Assembly (NCBI GenBank): GCA_009746045.1
Contig: RPFO01000381.1
Span: forward strand, 48,538 to 112,537
Direction of reading: 5' to 3'
Origin: Mesostigma viride
Taxonomy: Eukaryota > Streptophyta > Mesostigmatophyceae > Mesostigmatales > Mesostigmataceae
DNA length: 64,000 nucleotides
In this document: piece after piece, positions 24,101 through 34,309 of the stretch
Numbering within the stretch: the first letter of the stretch is position 1
Layout: each line of letters starts with the position of its first letter
Program-made: the position numbers and the translations under genes
Notes under the pieces: generated by a model
Seen by the model: the letters and a program-made list of their open reading frames with translations, nothing else
Databases searched by the model: none
Told to the model about the DNA's origin: nothing

Positions 24101-25742
24101 TGTGTGCGGAGAATGCTAGAGATATCCTAGTATCCTGAGATGTTATCCTGATATCCCAGTATCCTGGCATGTTATCCTAATATCCCAGTATCCTGAGATG
24201 TTATCCTGATATACTAGTATCCTGAGATGTTATCCTGATATCCTAGTATCCTGAGATGTTATCCTCCTATCCTAGTATCCTCAGGTCTAGCTATGCCAGC
24301 ATCTTCAGTAAGCTCATGCCCTTGATGGCGCCCATCTTGAAATGCGGCCATCTCGAAGCTGCCAACAGCAGACCACGGACGGCAGCATAAGCGCGTCCAC
24401 GGATGGCAGCGTGAGCGCGTCCACGGACGGCAGCGTGAGCTCGTCCACGGACGGCAGAGTGAGCGGACGAAGGATGGCAGCATGACGTCCACGCTTTCAG
24501 GACTAGGGGGTCGCCCGACAGTCGGCGACACAGCACCCAAGAAAGCGTGTCTGGGCAGCCTCACTCGCCTTGCCACACTATGGGCCAGGAACCCATCACC
24601 CCCCTGTGATTGGGCACATGTGGGCTCCATCCCTTGCCCCTTGCGCTGGGCATGCATGCACCACCGTCCCTACCCATCGGGCACATGAGGCTTGCGACAA
24701 TATCAAAGGGACAACCAGCGCAGGCCAGAAATCTGGAAGAATCCGGACCATGGTAGCTCGAGCCTGCTGTTATCTTGTCCGCAATATTATTGGGGTGTGT
24801 GTATGGGCATCTGGCAGGGACTCACTTTGCGCAGCAAGGCGACGGGAACCTGCAGCACGCTGTGCACAGCCAGTACTTTTATTCCTGCAAATAATCAAGT
24901 ACTAGTGCTACATGTTACCTGCAAACAATCAAGTACTCGTGCTACAGATGACGTGCAAACAATCAAGTACTAGTAGTAGATATGACCTGCAAACCATCAA
25001 GTACTAGTACTACAGATGACCTGCAAACAGTCAAGTACTAGCAGTAGATATGACCTGCAAACAATCAAGAACTAGTGCTACAGATGACCTGCAAACAATA
25101 AAGTACTGTGCTAAAGATAACCTGCAAACAATCAAGTAGGTACTAGTAGTACATGTTCCCTGCAGACGACGGCGCGATGGCCCGCCACTCACCTCGCGCA
25201 GGAAGGCGATGGGAACTTGGAGCACGCGCGCGAGCATCCCGACCAGCTTCTCGCAGAAGGCGCGGCCGACCATGCCGGCACTTTCCTCGAGGATGATGTC
25301 CAAAAACAGCTCCGCGCACGCGTGGCTCTCCTGCTCGCGCCCCAGCATGACTGCGGGCACGTAATCCAGTAAGCATGCGGGCACATAGAACGACAGACAT
25401 GCGTCCACATCGTACATTTGGGTTTAGTTGTGGGAAACATGCGAGGGGCAACTACAGCAGGTGGCAGCAGCCATGCAAGGGGCAAGTACAACAGGTGGCA
25501 GCGGCTCTCCTGCTCGCGCCCCAGCATGGCTGCTTGGTGTGGCGCATGCACCAGCAAGACGACGGTAAACCTTAATAGCATACACTGGTTTCATATCATG
25601 CACATACATGACATAAATGATCATACACATGACTCACACACATGACCATAGGCGGCAGCGCCGTGGGTGCGGGAGCAGAAGCCCCGCCAATGTTAAACCG
25701 AGTGCAGGTGGTCCCGTTTGGGTTCATGTAGGACCATACTTG

Positions 25743-25779
<37 letters not shown>

Positions 25780-28700
25780 GGTGGGTGTGTGGGTGTGTGG
25801 GTGTGTGGGTGGGTGCGTGTGTGTGTGTGCATCGATATGTGGCAGATATGTGCGTGCAGGTGTGGGCGGGAGGGAGAGAGGAGTGTGTGTGTTTGTGTGT
25901 ATGTGTGTGGGGGGGGGGGGGGGGCGAGGGCGAGGGCGAGGGCGAGGGCGAGGGCGAGGGCGAGGGCGAGGGCGAGGGCGAGGGCGAGGGCGAGGGCGAG
26001 GGCGAGGGCAGGCGAGGGCAGGCGAGGGCAGGCGAGGGCAGGCGAGGGCAGGCGAGGGCGAGGGCGAGGGCAGGCGAGGGCGAGGGCGAGGGCGAGGGCG
26101 AGGGCGAGGGCGAGGGCGAGGGCGAGGGCGAGGGCGAGGGCGAGGGCGAGGGCGAGGGCGAGGGCGAGGGCGAGGGCGAGGGCGAGGGCGAGGGCGAGGG
26201 CGAGGGCGAGGGCGAGGGCGAGGGCGAGGGCGAGGGCGAGGGCGAGGGCGAGGGCGAGGGCGAGGGCGAGGGCGAGGGCGAGGGCGAGAGCGAGAGCGAG
26301 AGCGAGAGCGAGAGCGAGAGCGAGAGCGAGAGCGAGAGCGAGAGCGACAGCGCGCGCGAGAGAGATAGCGCGCGAGAGAGAGAGGGGGAAGAGGGGGGGG
26401 CGTTGTGGCACGGCCCGGAGAAGGGGCAGGGCAGAGCAAAGGATGTGGTAGGGGACCCACGGAAGCTCGTGTATCGGAGAGGAATCCGCGGTGTGACTGT
26501 GTATACGTGTGTGTGTGTACACGTGTGCGCATGTGCTGTGTGCATTTGTCTTAGAATTACTTCTCGCAATATATGTGAAGGATGTGAATGTGTATCTGAC
26601 GGATGTGCGCCGTGTGATTGGTACGCGGATTGAACCTCATTATTAGCCTCAATATTGAACCTCATTAACTACACAAGTTTCTCAACACTTTTTTTGGCCC
26701 CTTTTGGGTTGTTGGTCGAAAAAGATTGTTCAAGGTAATGTAAAATTAAAAGGTAATGCTCTTAACCCTGGTGGTCTAGGCGCTTCTAGTAATGATTCAA
26801 TTCCTGTAAGCATGTGCACGTGTGTGCGCGCGCATGCATCCACACGCAATAACCAATCGACGGGATGATTGCGGCGATGGACCAATGGACCAATGAAAGA
26901 CAAAGGGGCAAGGGGGCAAAGGTACAAGGGGGCAAGGGGGCAAGGGGGCGAGGGAGCGAGGGAGCGAGGGAGGGAGGGTGCGAGGGTGCGAGCCGGCCAG
27001 GGGTGCAGGGGGCCAGGGAGCGAGGGTGCGAGCGGGCCAGGGGGGCAGCGCGCCAGGGGGCGAGGGGTCGAGGGGGCGAGCGGGCGAGGTGGCGAGGTGG
27101 CGAGGGGGTCAGGGGGCGAGCGGGCCAGGGGGCGAGCGGCGAGCGGGCGAGGGGGCGAGGGGGCGAGGGGGCGAGGGGGCAAGCGGGCGAGGTGGCGAGC
27201 AGGCGAGGTGGCGAGCGGGGAGCGGGCGAAGGGGCGAGGGGGCATAATGTGGGGGCCATGCGCACCGTAAAGCAGCGGGCCATCCCCCTTCTTGCTGCCT
27301 CCCGTAACGAACAGCTGCTGCTGATCCGCAGGGATCTCAAACGACCGGATGGAGATGCCCTTGTTGACGCCCTGGCGGGTGCGGACGAGCATGTCCTCAT
27401 GGAACTCCGAATAGCGCCGCAGACGGTTGAGCAGGATCTCAAAGATCTCCTGCCCACTGGTGGTGGTCGTAATGATGGTGGTGGCGATGACGGCCGCGGC
27501 GGCGGCGGTGTTGGTGGAGGTAATAGTGGTGGTGAGGTTGCAGGGGGGTGAAGGGAGGGGAAGGGAGGTAGAGAATGAAGGATAGAAGGGGGGCGACAGG
27601 AGGGGATGGAAAGGGGGAGAAGAGAAAAAGGGCGAGGGGGGACAAAAAAGGTGCAGAAAGGGTTGAAGGACAGCCGGGGAGGAGGGGGTGGAGATGAGGG
27701 GGGAGAGGCCGGGGGGGGGGGGGGGGGGGGGAGGAGGGGAGGAGGGGAGGAGGGTGGGGGTGGGAGGGGGGGGAGGGGGGGAGGGTGGGAGGGTGGGAGG
27801 GTGGGAGGGTGGGAGGGTGGGAGGGTGGGAGGGGGGAGGGTGGGAGGGGGGGAGGGTGGGAGGGGGGAGGGGGGGAGGGGGGAGGGGGAGGGGGAGGGGG
27901 GAGGGGGGAGGGGGGGAGGGGGAGGGGGGAGGGGGGAGGGGGGAGGGGGAGGGGGGAGGGAGGGGGGGAGGGGGGGGGGGGGAGGGGGAGGGGGAGGGGG
28001 AGGGGGGGAGGGGGGAGGGGGAGGGGAGGGGGGAGGGGGGAGGGGGGGGGGGGAGGGGGAGGGGAGGGGGGGAGGGGGGAGGGGGGGGGAGGGGGAGGGG
28101 GGAGGGGGGAGGGAGGGGAGGGAGGGGGAGGGGGAGGGGGGGAGGGGAGGGGGGAGGGGGAGGGGGGAGGGGAGGGGGGAGGGGGAGGGGAGGGGGGGGG
28201 GGGGGGGGAGGGGGGAGGGGGAGGGGGGAGGGGGGAGGGGGAGGGGGAGGGGGGAGGGGGAGGGGGGAGGGGGGAGGGGGGAGGGGGGAGGGTGGGAGGG
28301 TGGGAGGGTGGGAGGGTGGGAGGGTGGGAGGGTGGGAGGGTGGGAGGGTGGGAGGTGGGAGGGTGGGAGGGTGGGAGGGGGGGAGGGTGGGAGGGTGGGA
28401 GGGTGGGAGGGTGGGAGGGTGGGAGGTGGGAGGGTGGGAGGGTGGGAGGGTGGGAGGGTGGGAGGGTGGGAGGGTGGGAGGGTGGGAGGGTGGGAGGGTG
28501 GGAGGGTGGGAGGGTGGGAGGGTGGGAGGGTGGGAGGGTGGGAGGGTGAGGGTGGGAGGGTGGGAGGGTGGGAGGGTGGGAGGGTGGGAGGGTGGGAGGG
28601 TGGGAGGGTGGGAGGGTGGGAGGGTGGGAGGGTGGGAGGGTGGGAGGGTGGGAGGGTGGGAGGGTGGGAGGGTGGGAGGGTGGGAGGTGGGAGGGTGGGA

Positions 28701-30972
28701 GGGTGGGAGGGTGGGAGGGTGGGAGGGTGGGAGGGTGGGAGGGGGAGGGTGGGAGGGTGGGAGGGTGGGAGGGTGGGAGGGTGGGAGGGTGGAGGGTGGG
28801 AGGGTGGGAGGGTGGGAGGGTGGGAGGGTGGGAGGGTGGGAGGGTGGGAGGGTGGGAGGGTGGGAGGGTGGAGGTGGGAGGGTGGGAGGGTGGGAGGGTG
28901 GGAGGGTGGGAGGGTGGGAGGGTGGGAGGGTGGGAGGGTGGGAGGGTGGGAGGGTGGGAGGGTGGGAGGGTGGGAGGGTGGGAGGGTGGGAGGGTGGGAG
29001 GGTGGGAGGGTGGGAGGGTGGGAGGGTGGGAGGGTGGGAGGGTGGGAGGGTGGGAGGGTGGAGGGTGGGAGGGTGGGAGGGTGGGAGGGTGGGAGGGTGG
29101 GAGGGTGGGAGGGTGGGAGGGTGGGAGGGTGGGAGGGTGGGAGGGTGGGAGGGTGGGAGGGTGGGAGGGTGGGAGGGTGGGAGGGTGGGAGGGTGGGAGG
29201 GTGGGAGGGTGGGAGGGTGGGAGGGTGGGAGGGTGGAGGGTGGGAGGGTGGGAGGGTGGGAGGGTGGAGGGTGGGAGGGTGGGAGGGTGGGAGGGTGGGA
29301 GGGTGGGGGGGTGGGAGGGTGGGAGGGTGGGAGGGTGGGTGGGAGGGTGGGAGGGTGGGAGGGTGGGAGGGTGGGAGGGTGGGAGGGTGGGAGGGTGGGA
29401 GGGTGGGAGGGTGGGAGGCTGGGAGGGTGGGAGGGTGAGAGGGTGGGAGGGTGGCAGGGAAGGAAAAGCAGAAAAAAAGGGACGAGTAAAGTGCAGGGAA
29501 TCCAGAGCATAGGAACAAATAACAACCAACGATTATGCCAGCCCATAGTGTTGGCTGGAACTAAACAGTTAAGTCGGCGAGCAAATAACAGGGATTACAG
29601 CGAATGCCAGCTGGGAAAGCATGTGAAATGGAGATGATGGCGGGGACACGCAAGAAAGAGGATACATTGCAACACATTTAATATTTTCATATTATTAATG
29701 CTCGGGGGCATTTCAATATTTATAATACCATATCATTGATGCTGGGGGTAATTGTACATCACAACATATATATTATCAAAGCGTAGGGGTATTCATGTAT
29801 CATAACATGCTAATATATTATCAATGCTCAGGGGTTTTGTATACTACCAGTGCTCAGGGGCATGCATGTATTACGAAATACATATGATCTATTGCCATAT
29901 TGGGGCACCCCTCCTTGGGCGCAACTGTGGCCATGAGGGGACGGGGCGCAGCTATCCGCCATGACAAGCAGCCACACAGTGGATGAGACACAACGGCGCC
30001 GGAGGTGAGTACTGGTCATGCCACCAGATGGCACGCAGCCGGGATGGCATGGGGCCAGGTATAAGATCGGCACGCTTTCTAAGGTAATACGACAACGAGC
30101 TTTCTGAACGCACCCCTAGAGGACTTTGTGGCGGAACAAAGTCAAGACAGCCGGCGCGGCAAAGTTGCCATAGTGGGCAAGCATGCAGCAAAGTTGCGAC
30201 ATGGGGAAGTACAGCGCAAGGTGACAATCATGATCCTGCCGCCTCAACCCCCTCCCCTCCCCCCCCCCCCCCCCCCCTCCGCCCCCCCCTCCCGCGCCCC
30301 CCTCCCCCCACAGAACACCCCACAAATATTTTCTTCGACAACAACGCATTTCATCCCAGGCACAACGCCCTCAGGCCAACCAAGACAATGGCCCGCGTGG
30401 CAAGGCTGCCGTGGGATGGGGCATGGAACAGCCTGGCTGGACGGGCGGACTTACAGGCACTCCCGTGGTGTGCACGAGGACGCTTCTTTCTGCTCATAGC
30501 CAAAGAGAGTAAGCCATGCCGGGTTCATATGAACCACGTCTCCGTTCTGTTGCATAATGCACAGTGCCTCGTCGCATCTGCCGTTCGGAAATCAACGGAA
30601 ACCGGAAGAACGAAAGCACATCTTTCAGGGGGCACGAGCACGACAGTCTAGCGCGATCGGACACCGATATTATATACGGAGGGGAATATCACGGGCTATG
30701 TAACGTTACCTTTTGAATATTTGTTCGAAAATTCCCGTGTTAGCCCGCAAGGATTTCCATTTGGCGGGCGAAGGTGGGCTAATACTGATACCCGAGCAAG
30801 CGGAGCCGAAGATGGGAGTAGAAACCGAGCTGCGTCTCACGTAGGGAACAGCAGTCGGGTGGGCGAGTCCTGTCCTGGTGATACAATAGTCATTTTCTGC
30901 GAAGCGTGTTGAATTACTAAAATCACCGGCGTTTTGCTTGGGGCGCTCGGAGCCCCGCCCCCTGGCTAGCAT
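13329..30972 (-). CDS. PAS-GAF hybrid histidine kinase with receiver domain (14 exons)
   Basis: A two-component sensor kinase that should autophosphorylate on His and pass phosphate to its own receiver Asp; the input signal is unknown. Exons (minus): 30972-30710, 30577-30455, 27456-27266, 25350-25193, 23871-23605, 22693-22625, 22151-21909, 21427-20805, 20333-20227, 19177-19091, 18384-17696, 16979-16857, 16228-16075, 13594-13329. All junctions are GT-AG, all phases agree, and the sum is 3363 nt (1120 residues plus TGA). Domains: PAS about 78-190 ([20 protein letters not shown]); GAF about 200-355 ([19 protein letters not shown]); HisKA 380-440 with H387 in SHQVRTPLN; HATPase 590-760 with N box QIIDNLISNAIEAT, G1 DTGPGL, G2 SGLGLTIA; Ser-rich linker; receiver 932-1055 with VEDN, D981 in [12 protein letters not shown]1040 in FLAKPL. 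There is no membrane segment, so it is probably cytosolic. A (Gln)20 tract sits before the N box. The start at 30972 is the least certain point: exon 1 upstream of the PAS domain is low-complexity and could begin later or be preceded by another exon. Confidence 0.9.
13652..13706. repeat. Dispersed short repeat, partial copy (kinase intron 13)
   Basis: Matches the family best seen at 47002-47201 over GACAACCAGCGCAGGCCAGA and GAATCCGGACCAT, then stops. Confidence 0.75.
13719..13734. repeat. Poly-G run
   Basis: About 15 G in kinase intron 13. Its exact length is unreliable in most assemblies. Confidence 0.7.
14018..14158. repeat. 16-bp tandem array
   Basis: About nine copies of a unit like AAGCTAGCACAGGTAT in kinase intron 13, with single-base variants (AAGCTAACACAGGTAT). 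Confidence 0.9.
14159..16074. other. Rest of kinase intron 13
   Basis: Contains T-runs, (GTTT)n and TTAATTAATTAA near 14535-14620. No exon with matching phase was found, and the flanking exons join directly ([10 protein letters not shown]). Confidence 0.6.
16352..16520. repeat. Dispersed short repeat, diverged copy (downstream of exon 12, kinase intron 12)
   Basis: Aligns loosely along most of the family: CCAACCAGCGCA, GCAGCTCGAGCCTGC, TCCGCGTTTGTTGATTCATTC, then TGTAGCCTTGTACGTTAAAA. It is the oldest-looking copy. Confidence 0.55.
16603..16641. repeat. (GT)n microsatellite
   Basis: About 19 GT units in kinase intron 12. Confidence 0.95.
18427..18494. repeat. 12-bp G-rich minisatellite
   Basis: About five and a half units of GGGGCGAGGGTG in kinase intron 10. 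Confidence 0.9.
19189..19231. repeat. G-run of about 40 bases (C-tract in the transcript)
   Basis: On the gene strand this is an uninterrupted C-tract ending about 12 bases upstream of the exon 10 acceptor. It probably serves as the polypyrimidine tract. Confidence 0.85.
19604..20195. repeat. C-rich arrays in kinase intron 9
   Basis: First about 150 bp of CCCCCGCT units, then about 300 bp of CCTCCCCT units. The transcript carries the G-rich complement (GGGGGAGC and GGGGAGGA), able in principle to form G-quadruplexes. Confidence 0.9.
21077..21136 (-). repeat. (CAG)20 in coding exon 8
   Basis: Twenty uninterrupted CAG codons on the gene strand encode poly-Gln in the linker between the HisKA helices and the HATPase N box. 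Confidence 0.95.
21695..21908. repeat. Duplicated exon 7 edge copies in intron 7
   Basis: The exon 7 end with its donor (plus strand CGCACCTTGTTGAGGTCAAA at about 21903) recurs as GCACCTTGTGGAGGTCAAAA near 21715 and CACACCTTGCTGAGGTCAAA near 21792, both inside the downstream intron. Confidence 0.8.
22188..22250. repeat. 11-bp tandem array in kinase intron 6
   Basis: Repeats of AGCATGCAGCC and close variants. Confidence 0.85.
23395..23612. repeat. 67-bp tandem array derived from the exon 5 edge (intron 5)
   Basis: Units carry ACCGTGCTCACCATGCCCATG, an altered copy of the exon 5 end with its donor (ACCGTGCTCATGACGCCCATG at about 23604). About two and a half units follow the real exon. Confidence 0.75.
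24119..24287. repeat. 30-bp tandem array in kinase intron 4
   Basis: Five to six copies of TCCTAGTATCCTGAGATGTT plus ATCCTGATAT, with point variants. Confidence 0.9.
24365..24482. repeat. 30-bp tandem array in kinase intron 4
   Basis: Three to four copies of GTCCACGGACGGCAGCGTGA plus GCGC. Confidence 0.9.
24714..24781. repeat. Dispersed short repeat, truncated copy (kinase intron 4)
   Basis: Starts CAAAGGGACAACCAGCGCAG and stops after TTATCTTGTCCG. It is flanked by CAATAT at 24708-24713 and 24782-24787. Confidence 0.8.
24807..24862. repeat. Duplicated exon 4 edge in intron 4
   Basis: ACTCACTTTGCGCAGCAAGG then CGACGGGAACCTGCAGCACG parallels the real exon 4 end with its donor at 25187-25235 (ACTCACCTCGCGCAGGAAGG). 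Confidence 0.75.
24887..25162. repeat. 34-bp tandem array in kinase intron 4
   Basis: About eight units of CAATCAAGTACTAGTGCTAC plus AGATGACCTGCAAA. The array lies between the exon 4 copy and the real exon 4. Confidence 0.9.
25500..25530. repeat. Duplicated exon 4 start in intron 3
   Basis: GGCTCTCCTGCTCGCGCCCC then AGCATG repeats the start of exon 4 at 25324-25348 exactly, beyond the acceptor. Confidence 0.85.
25744..25918. repeat. GT-rich repeat
   Basis: (GT)n then GTGGGT and GTGTGG variants in kinase intron 3, running into the GGGCGA array. Confidence 0.9.
25919..26350. repeat. (GGGCGA)n / (GAGCGA)n array
   Basis: About 430 bp of the hexamer in kinase intron 3, with a block of GGGCAGGCGA variants and a distal GAGCGA block. 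It is open in all frames, which yields meaningless low-complexity ORFs. Confidence 0.95.
26930..27244. repeat. Degenerate GGGGGCGAG array
   Basis: Irregular G-rich repeats (GGGGGCGAG, GGTGGCGAG, CGGGCGAG) in intron 3, just below exon 3 at 27266. Confidence 0.85.
27704..29458. repeat. 1.75-kb G-rich minisatellite, GGGTGGGA and GGGGGAGG units
   Basis: Proximal 0.55 kb is built of GGGGGAGG-like units. The distal 1.15 kb is a nearly pure 8-bp GGGTGGGA array with occasional 7-bp units. It lies in kinase intron 2. The plus strand is all G-triplets, giving dense quadruplex potential; the transcript is C-rich. Array length may not be exact in an assembly. Confidence 0.95.
29680..29872. repeat. Degenerate AT-rich tandem repeat
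   Basis: Loose units of about 45-50 bp ending in variants of ATCAATGCTCAGGGG, in kinase intron 2. Confidence 0.6.
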
Positions 30973-33942
30973 GCTCGAATTTCCATTCTATGAGATTGAA
31001 TTGTGGACATCGCAGAAGAACATCCCGCCTTCATGCCATTCCACAAGCTATTTTCCAAGCAGCCGAACGTCAAAATTGCGTTCTAAAGGCAAAAACGTCC
31101 CCATTTCCTTCAAATACGCAGGGGCGCTGAGGTGGGCGCATGTGACTGCAGGCCCCCCGCCTTGGCACGTCGTCGTTTGGACTAAGAAATGGAAATGGGC
31201 GTGGCAAACGGGGAGATTCACAATATGGGCGACTTTCCCCCCCGCAACTCGGAAGCAGCGTCGTCCAGGCAATGGAACAGTCAAATATACACCGTCCGCA
31301 TTAGAAGTCCGCATAATTAGCTTCTGGAAAATGTTCTGGCTGAAAACCATAAAAAAAACAAAAGAAAATTAATTAATTAACTCCGGGGGCTGAGGACTGG
31401 ACTCAACAAACAAACAAACAAAATTAACTAATTAACTCATGTGGGCACGGGGTCGTCGCCCTGTGAGAAAACAAACAAACACTTTACCTATATTATATAA
31501 TAACTTAATAAAGTACATAAAACCTTCGAAAATACCTTGGGCAGGCAGGGAACATGAAATATCGTGAAAATCGAAAAAAACCCGCGAGACGCAGGCCGAG
31601 CGCGGGCTGAGGCGCGAACCAAGTGAACCGCTTTTGCATCCAGCAATCCACGCTCTACTGCCTCGGCAGGGCACGTCGGTCGGTACTCAGTAGAGGCTGA
31701 GGCCTGAGCGTGTCTACAGATGTACATGTAAGATGTACTAGGTACTCATGTGCGATACTTATGGGCCTTGACGCTCCACCGCGCCACAGGCACTTAGCCG
31801 CCCCCGCCCACCTCCGGTGGCTTGCGCCACCTTTACCCCAGTCAACCCGTCGCCCCTCGGGTTGGGGACAACGCCTCCACCATCCGACGGCCCCAATCCC
31901 TCGCGTCGCGTCTATGCGGTTGGGGCCGAAGGCCGTTTGTTTTCCGTAGTTTGCTTGTTTTGTATTGGTTGCTTGGTGATTTAGTATTTGTACGGACGAC
32001 CCGAGCCGCTAACTTAGCGGGTTTATCGCGTCCGTTGGATCCATCATCGGACGCTCCAGATTGTCGGCGGCTAACGTTTTAACTTTTTTCATTTTGCCTT
32101 CGTATATTAAGGGGACGTGGCGCGCCGAATATTTTCCGCGCGAAAAAATTCGCGGCACCGGCCGTACCGTGAAAAGTGGGTGCTCCCGTGCGCGCACCAC
32201 TTGCGGAAGTGGCCATGGCGACTGCGTTTAGGCGAAACTAGCAATGTAGGGCTAGAGAAATGCAAAAAAAATGCTTGGATGTTGAAGACGATGATTTAAT
32301 GATGTTGGATTGCGGCGGCAAGTGGCTGGTTTACAATATCGCTGCTTTCTTTTACTGCCATCGGCATGGGGGGTAATCTGCATTTTTTGGTCGCGCGGAA
32401 TAAAATAGAATTCGTGATTGCGGCAGTAAATTCTCAGTTTTGGGGGTCTTTTTGACCGTGAAGGATGCATTCATATCGGTAGCATCGAATTCTAAACCGA
32501 ACGGGTGCTTTTTGCTACATTTTCGGCCATTCTCGGTAAGTATTTTTTCAGGCCTGCGCAGTGCATGTCGGAACCTTCCATGGAAGAACGGCCGTTGTTG
32601 CGCGCCTGGGCGAGGGATCTACGAGGGCAAGGTATAGATTTGTGGCGACTGTTATCTACTATCAGTTCTTTCTTCGAAGAGCTCATCGTTCGAAGTTTTT
32701 TGCGTTCGTTTTGGTCAGTTTCCGCCAGTTAACTCTCCGTTGCTTGCCGTCGTGTTGACGAATACCTGGCAGCTTTAGCTTGTTTTCGTTGATGTCTTCA
32801 TCAAATCCGCTTCAGTCTCAGCCGATAGATCCTAGGGAAGGCGTAAGGGATTTCATAGCACGTGTTCTGGCAAGGATGTTGTGCGTATGGACGCTTCTTG
32901 TTGTGTGATAGTGACGCACCCTTTCCTCGCAGCGGCATCACAGCGGTCAGAAGCTGAACGGCCGCCACTGGTTTCTTTGCATTTTATCGTCCAGGGAAGG
33001 AATTTTTTAAATCGACGATCATGTTGCAGATATTGCATTTGTGTGACTGCATGTAGATAGCTGCCATCATTGGTTTATTTGAGCTTTCCTTGTTATGATG
33101 ATGTGACAAGACAGCAATGTTGCTGAGCCAACCATGGTTGACATGGTTGACTGCATACAAGCTTTGTATGCCATGATCTCCTTGGTTCCTTGCCCTCCAT
33201 AGTTCCAGTTTGTTGCCCATGTCGGGTAGTGCAGTTAAGGAGTTGTTGCTGTGTTGGTAAGCTTGGTTGGCATAACCCTTACAGTCTAACCTGGGAGAAA
33301 CATAGAAAATGCTGGTAATGCATGTTAGTGCCATAATCATTATTGCTATTCACGTACTTATAAGTCTGGCCATGCTCGAGGGACGGTGAAGGAGTATGAG
33401 GTGCGTGGCCACCCCTTTGTACTTCACAACATATTCAGCATGGATTTGATCCATGTTGATGGCATGTAAAGTGTGATTGTGTTTATTTGCTTTCTGAGTG
33501 GTCCTTAGCGCCTTGTCAGGTAGTGAGTGGTCGTCTAGGAAACCCATCAGTGCGTGCCACAGTGACCCCCAACCTTGAGCATGTGTCGTCATCAGTGTGG
33601 TAGAGTTAATTATATGTGCTTTTGATCATAGATTTGCTGAGTTCTTGGCATTATGTTTACAAGGTAACCTTGGGTAGAGTATAGTGTATGCTCTCTTGGC
33701 ATGTATGCCTAGCGATCGTGTTGCTATGCTTGCGCTGGCAAGGTTGGCCATGCCGAGGGCAGGTGAGGGAAGATGTGGTGCCTAGCCGTTTGCTTATGTT
33801 TTGTGATCAAGTGGGGCATGCTTTCTGGCTTTTTGGATGGAAAACAGCATGCCTAAGTGGCCATATACAAAGAAACCCCCCCTTAAGCTTATGTTCAGGT
33901 TTTAGCACGCATAACCTTATTACTTGAGCAAGACTTGTCGGA
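30973..33942. other. Intergenic, upstream of the kinase gene
   Basis: The kinase promoter should lie just above 30972, but no TATA or other element stands out. Motifs CAAACAAACAAACAAA beside TTAATTAA occur near 31365-31475, as they do at 34860-34930 and, in reverse, at 14535-14620. Short ORFs lack coherent protein character. I see no gene. Confidence 0.45.
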
Positions 33943-34221
33943 ATGACCTGTGTTAAGGGTGGCTGCCACGACGTGATGCAAAGGGAGGGGCAGGGGGACG
34001 ATGGGGAAGGTAGTAGTGATGATGAGAATGATGTTGATAATATTCCTTGCCTTGCATGTGCTTCCCCGGATGAAATTGACGGTGTCCCTTTCCTGCTGTG
34101 CAGCACATTCGGGTGCAAGGGAGGACTGCATGGGTGCTGCGCTGACCCCCCGTTGACTAAGGAGCCCAAGGGGGAGTGGTTTTGCCCTGCCTGCCTTGTG
34201 CAGGATGCTTACAAGGGCTGA
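33943..34221 (+). CDS. PHD-finger protein or exon
   Basis: A 92-residue ORF with an acidic start (GDDGEGSSDDENDVDN) and one PHD zinc finger. The ligand series is C-x2-C (CLAC), C-x4-C (CSTFGC), H-x2-C (HGCC) and C-x2-C (CPAC), with the usual Trp two before the last pair (GEWFCPAC). PHD fingers read histone H3 tails; in algae they also occur in transposon proteins. The ORF sits between two imperfect 30-bp direct copies of ACTTGAGCAAGACTTGTCGG plus AATGACCTG (33924-33951 and 34280-34308), and the ATG itself lies in the first copy. It may be a stand-alone gene, an exon, or transposon cargo. Confidence 0.6.
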   Translation: MTCVKGGCHDVMQREGQGDDGEGSSDDENDVDNIPCLACASPDEIDGVPFLLCSTFGCKGGLHGCCADPPLTKEPKGEWFCPACLVQDAYKG

Positions 34222-34309
34222 TATAGTGACATTTTCTGTTTTAGCGGGCATTTTTTTGAAAACACGTCTGACGCAATAACTTGAGCTAGACTTGTCGGAA
34301 TGACCTGGG

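Noticed and set aside
26730-29546. 900-residue Pro/Ser/His-rich or Gly/Trp/Arg-rich proteins
   Set aside because: These are translations of the 8-bp G-rich array, open in many frames at once.
30116-30455. An extra kinase exon between exons 2 and 3 to complete the PAS domain
   Set aside because: Not needed: using the acceptor at 27457 (CCAG|TGGGCAGGAG) exons 2 and 3 join in phase as [13 protein letters not shown].
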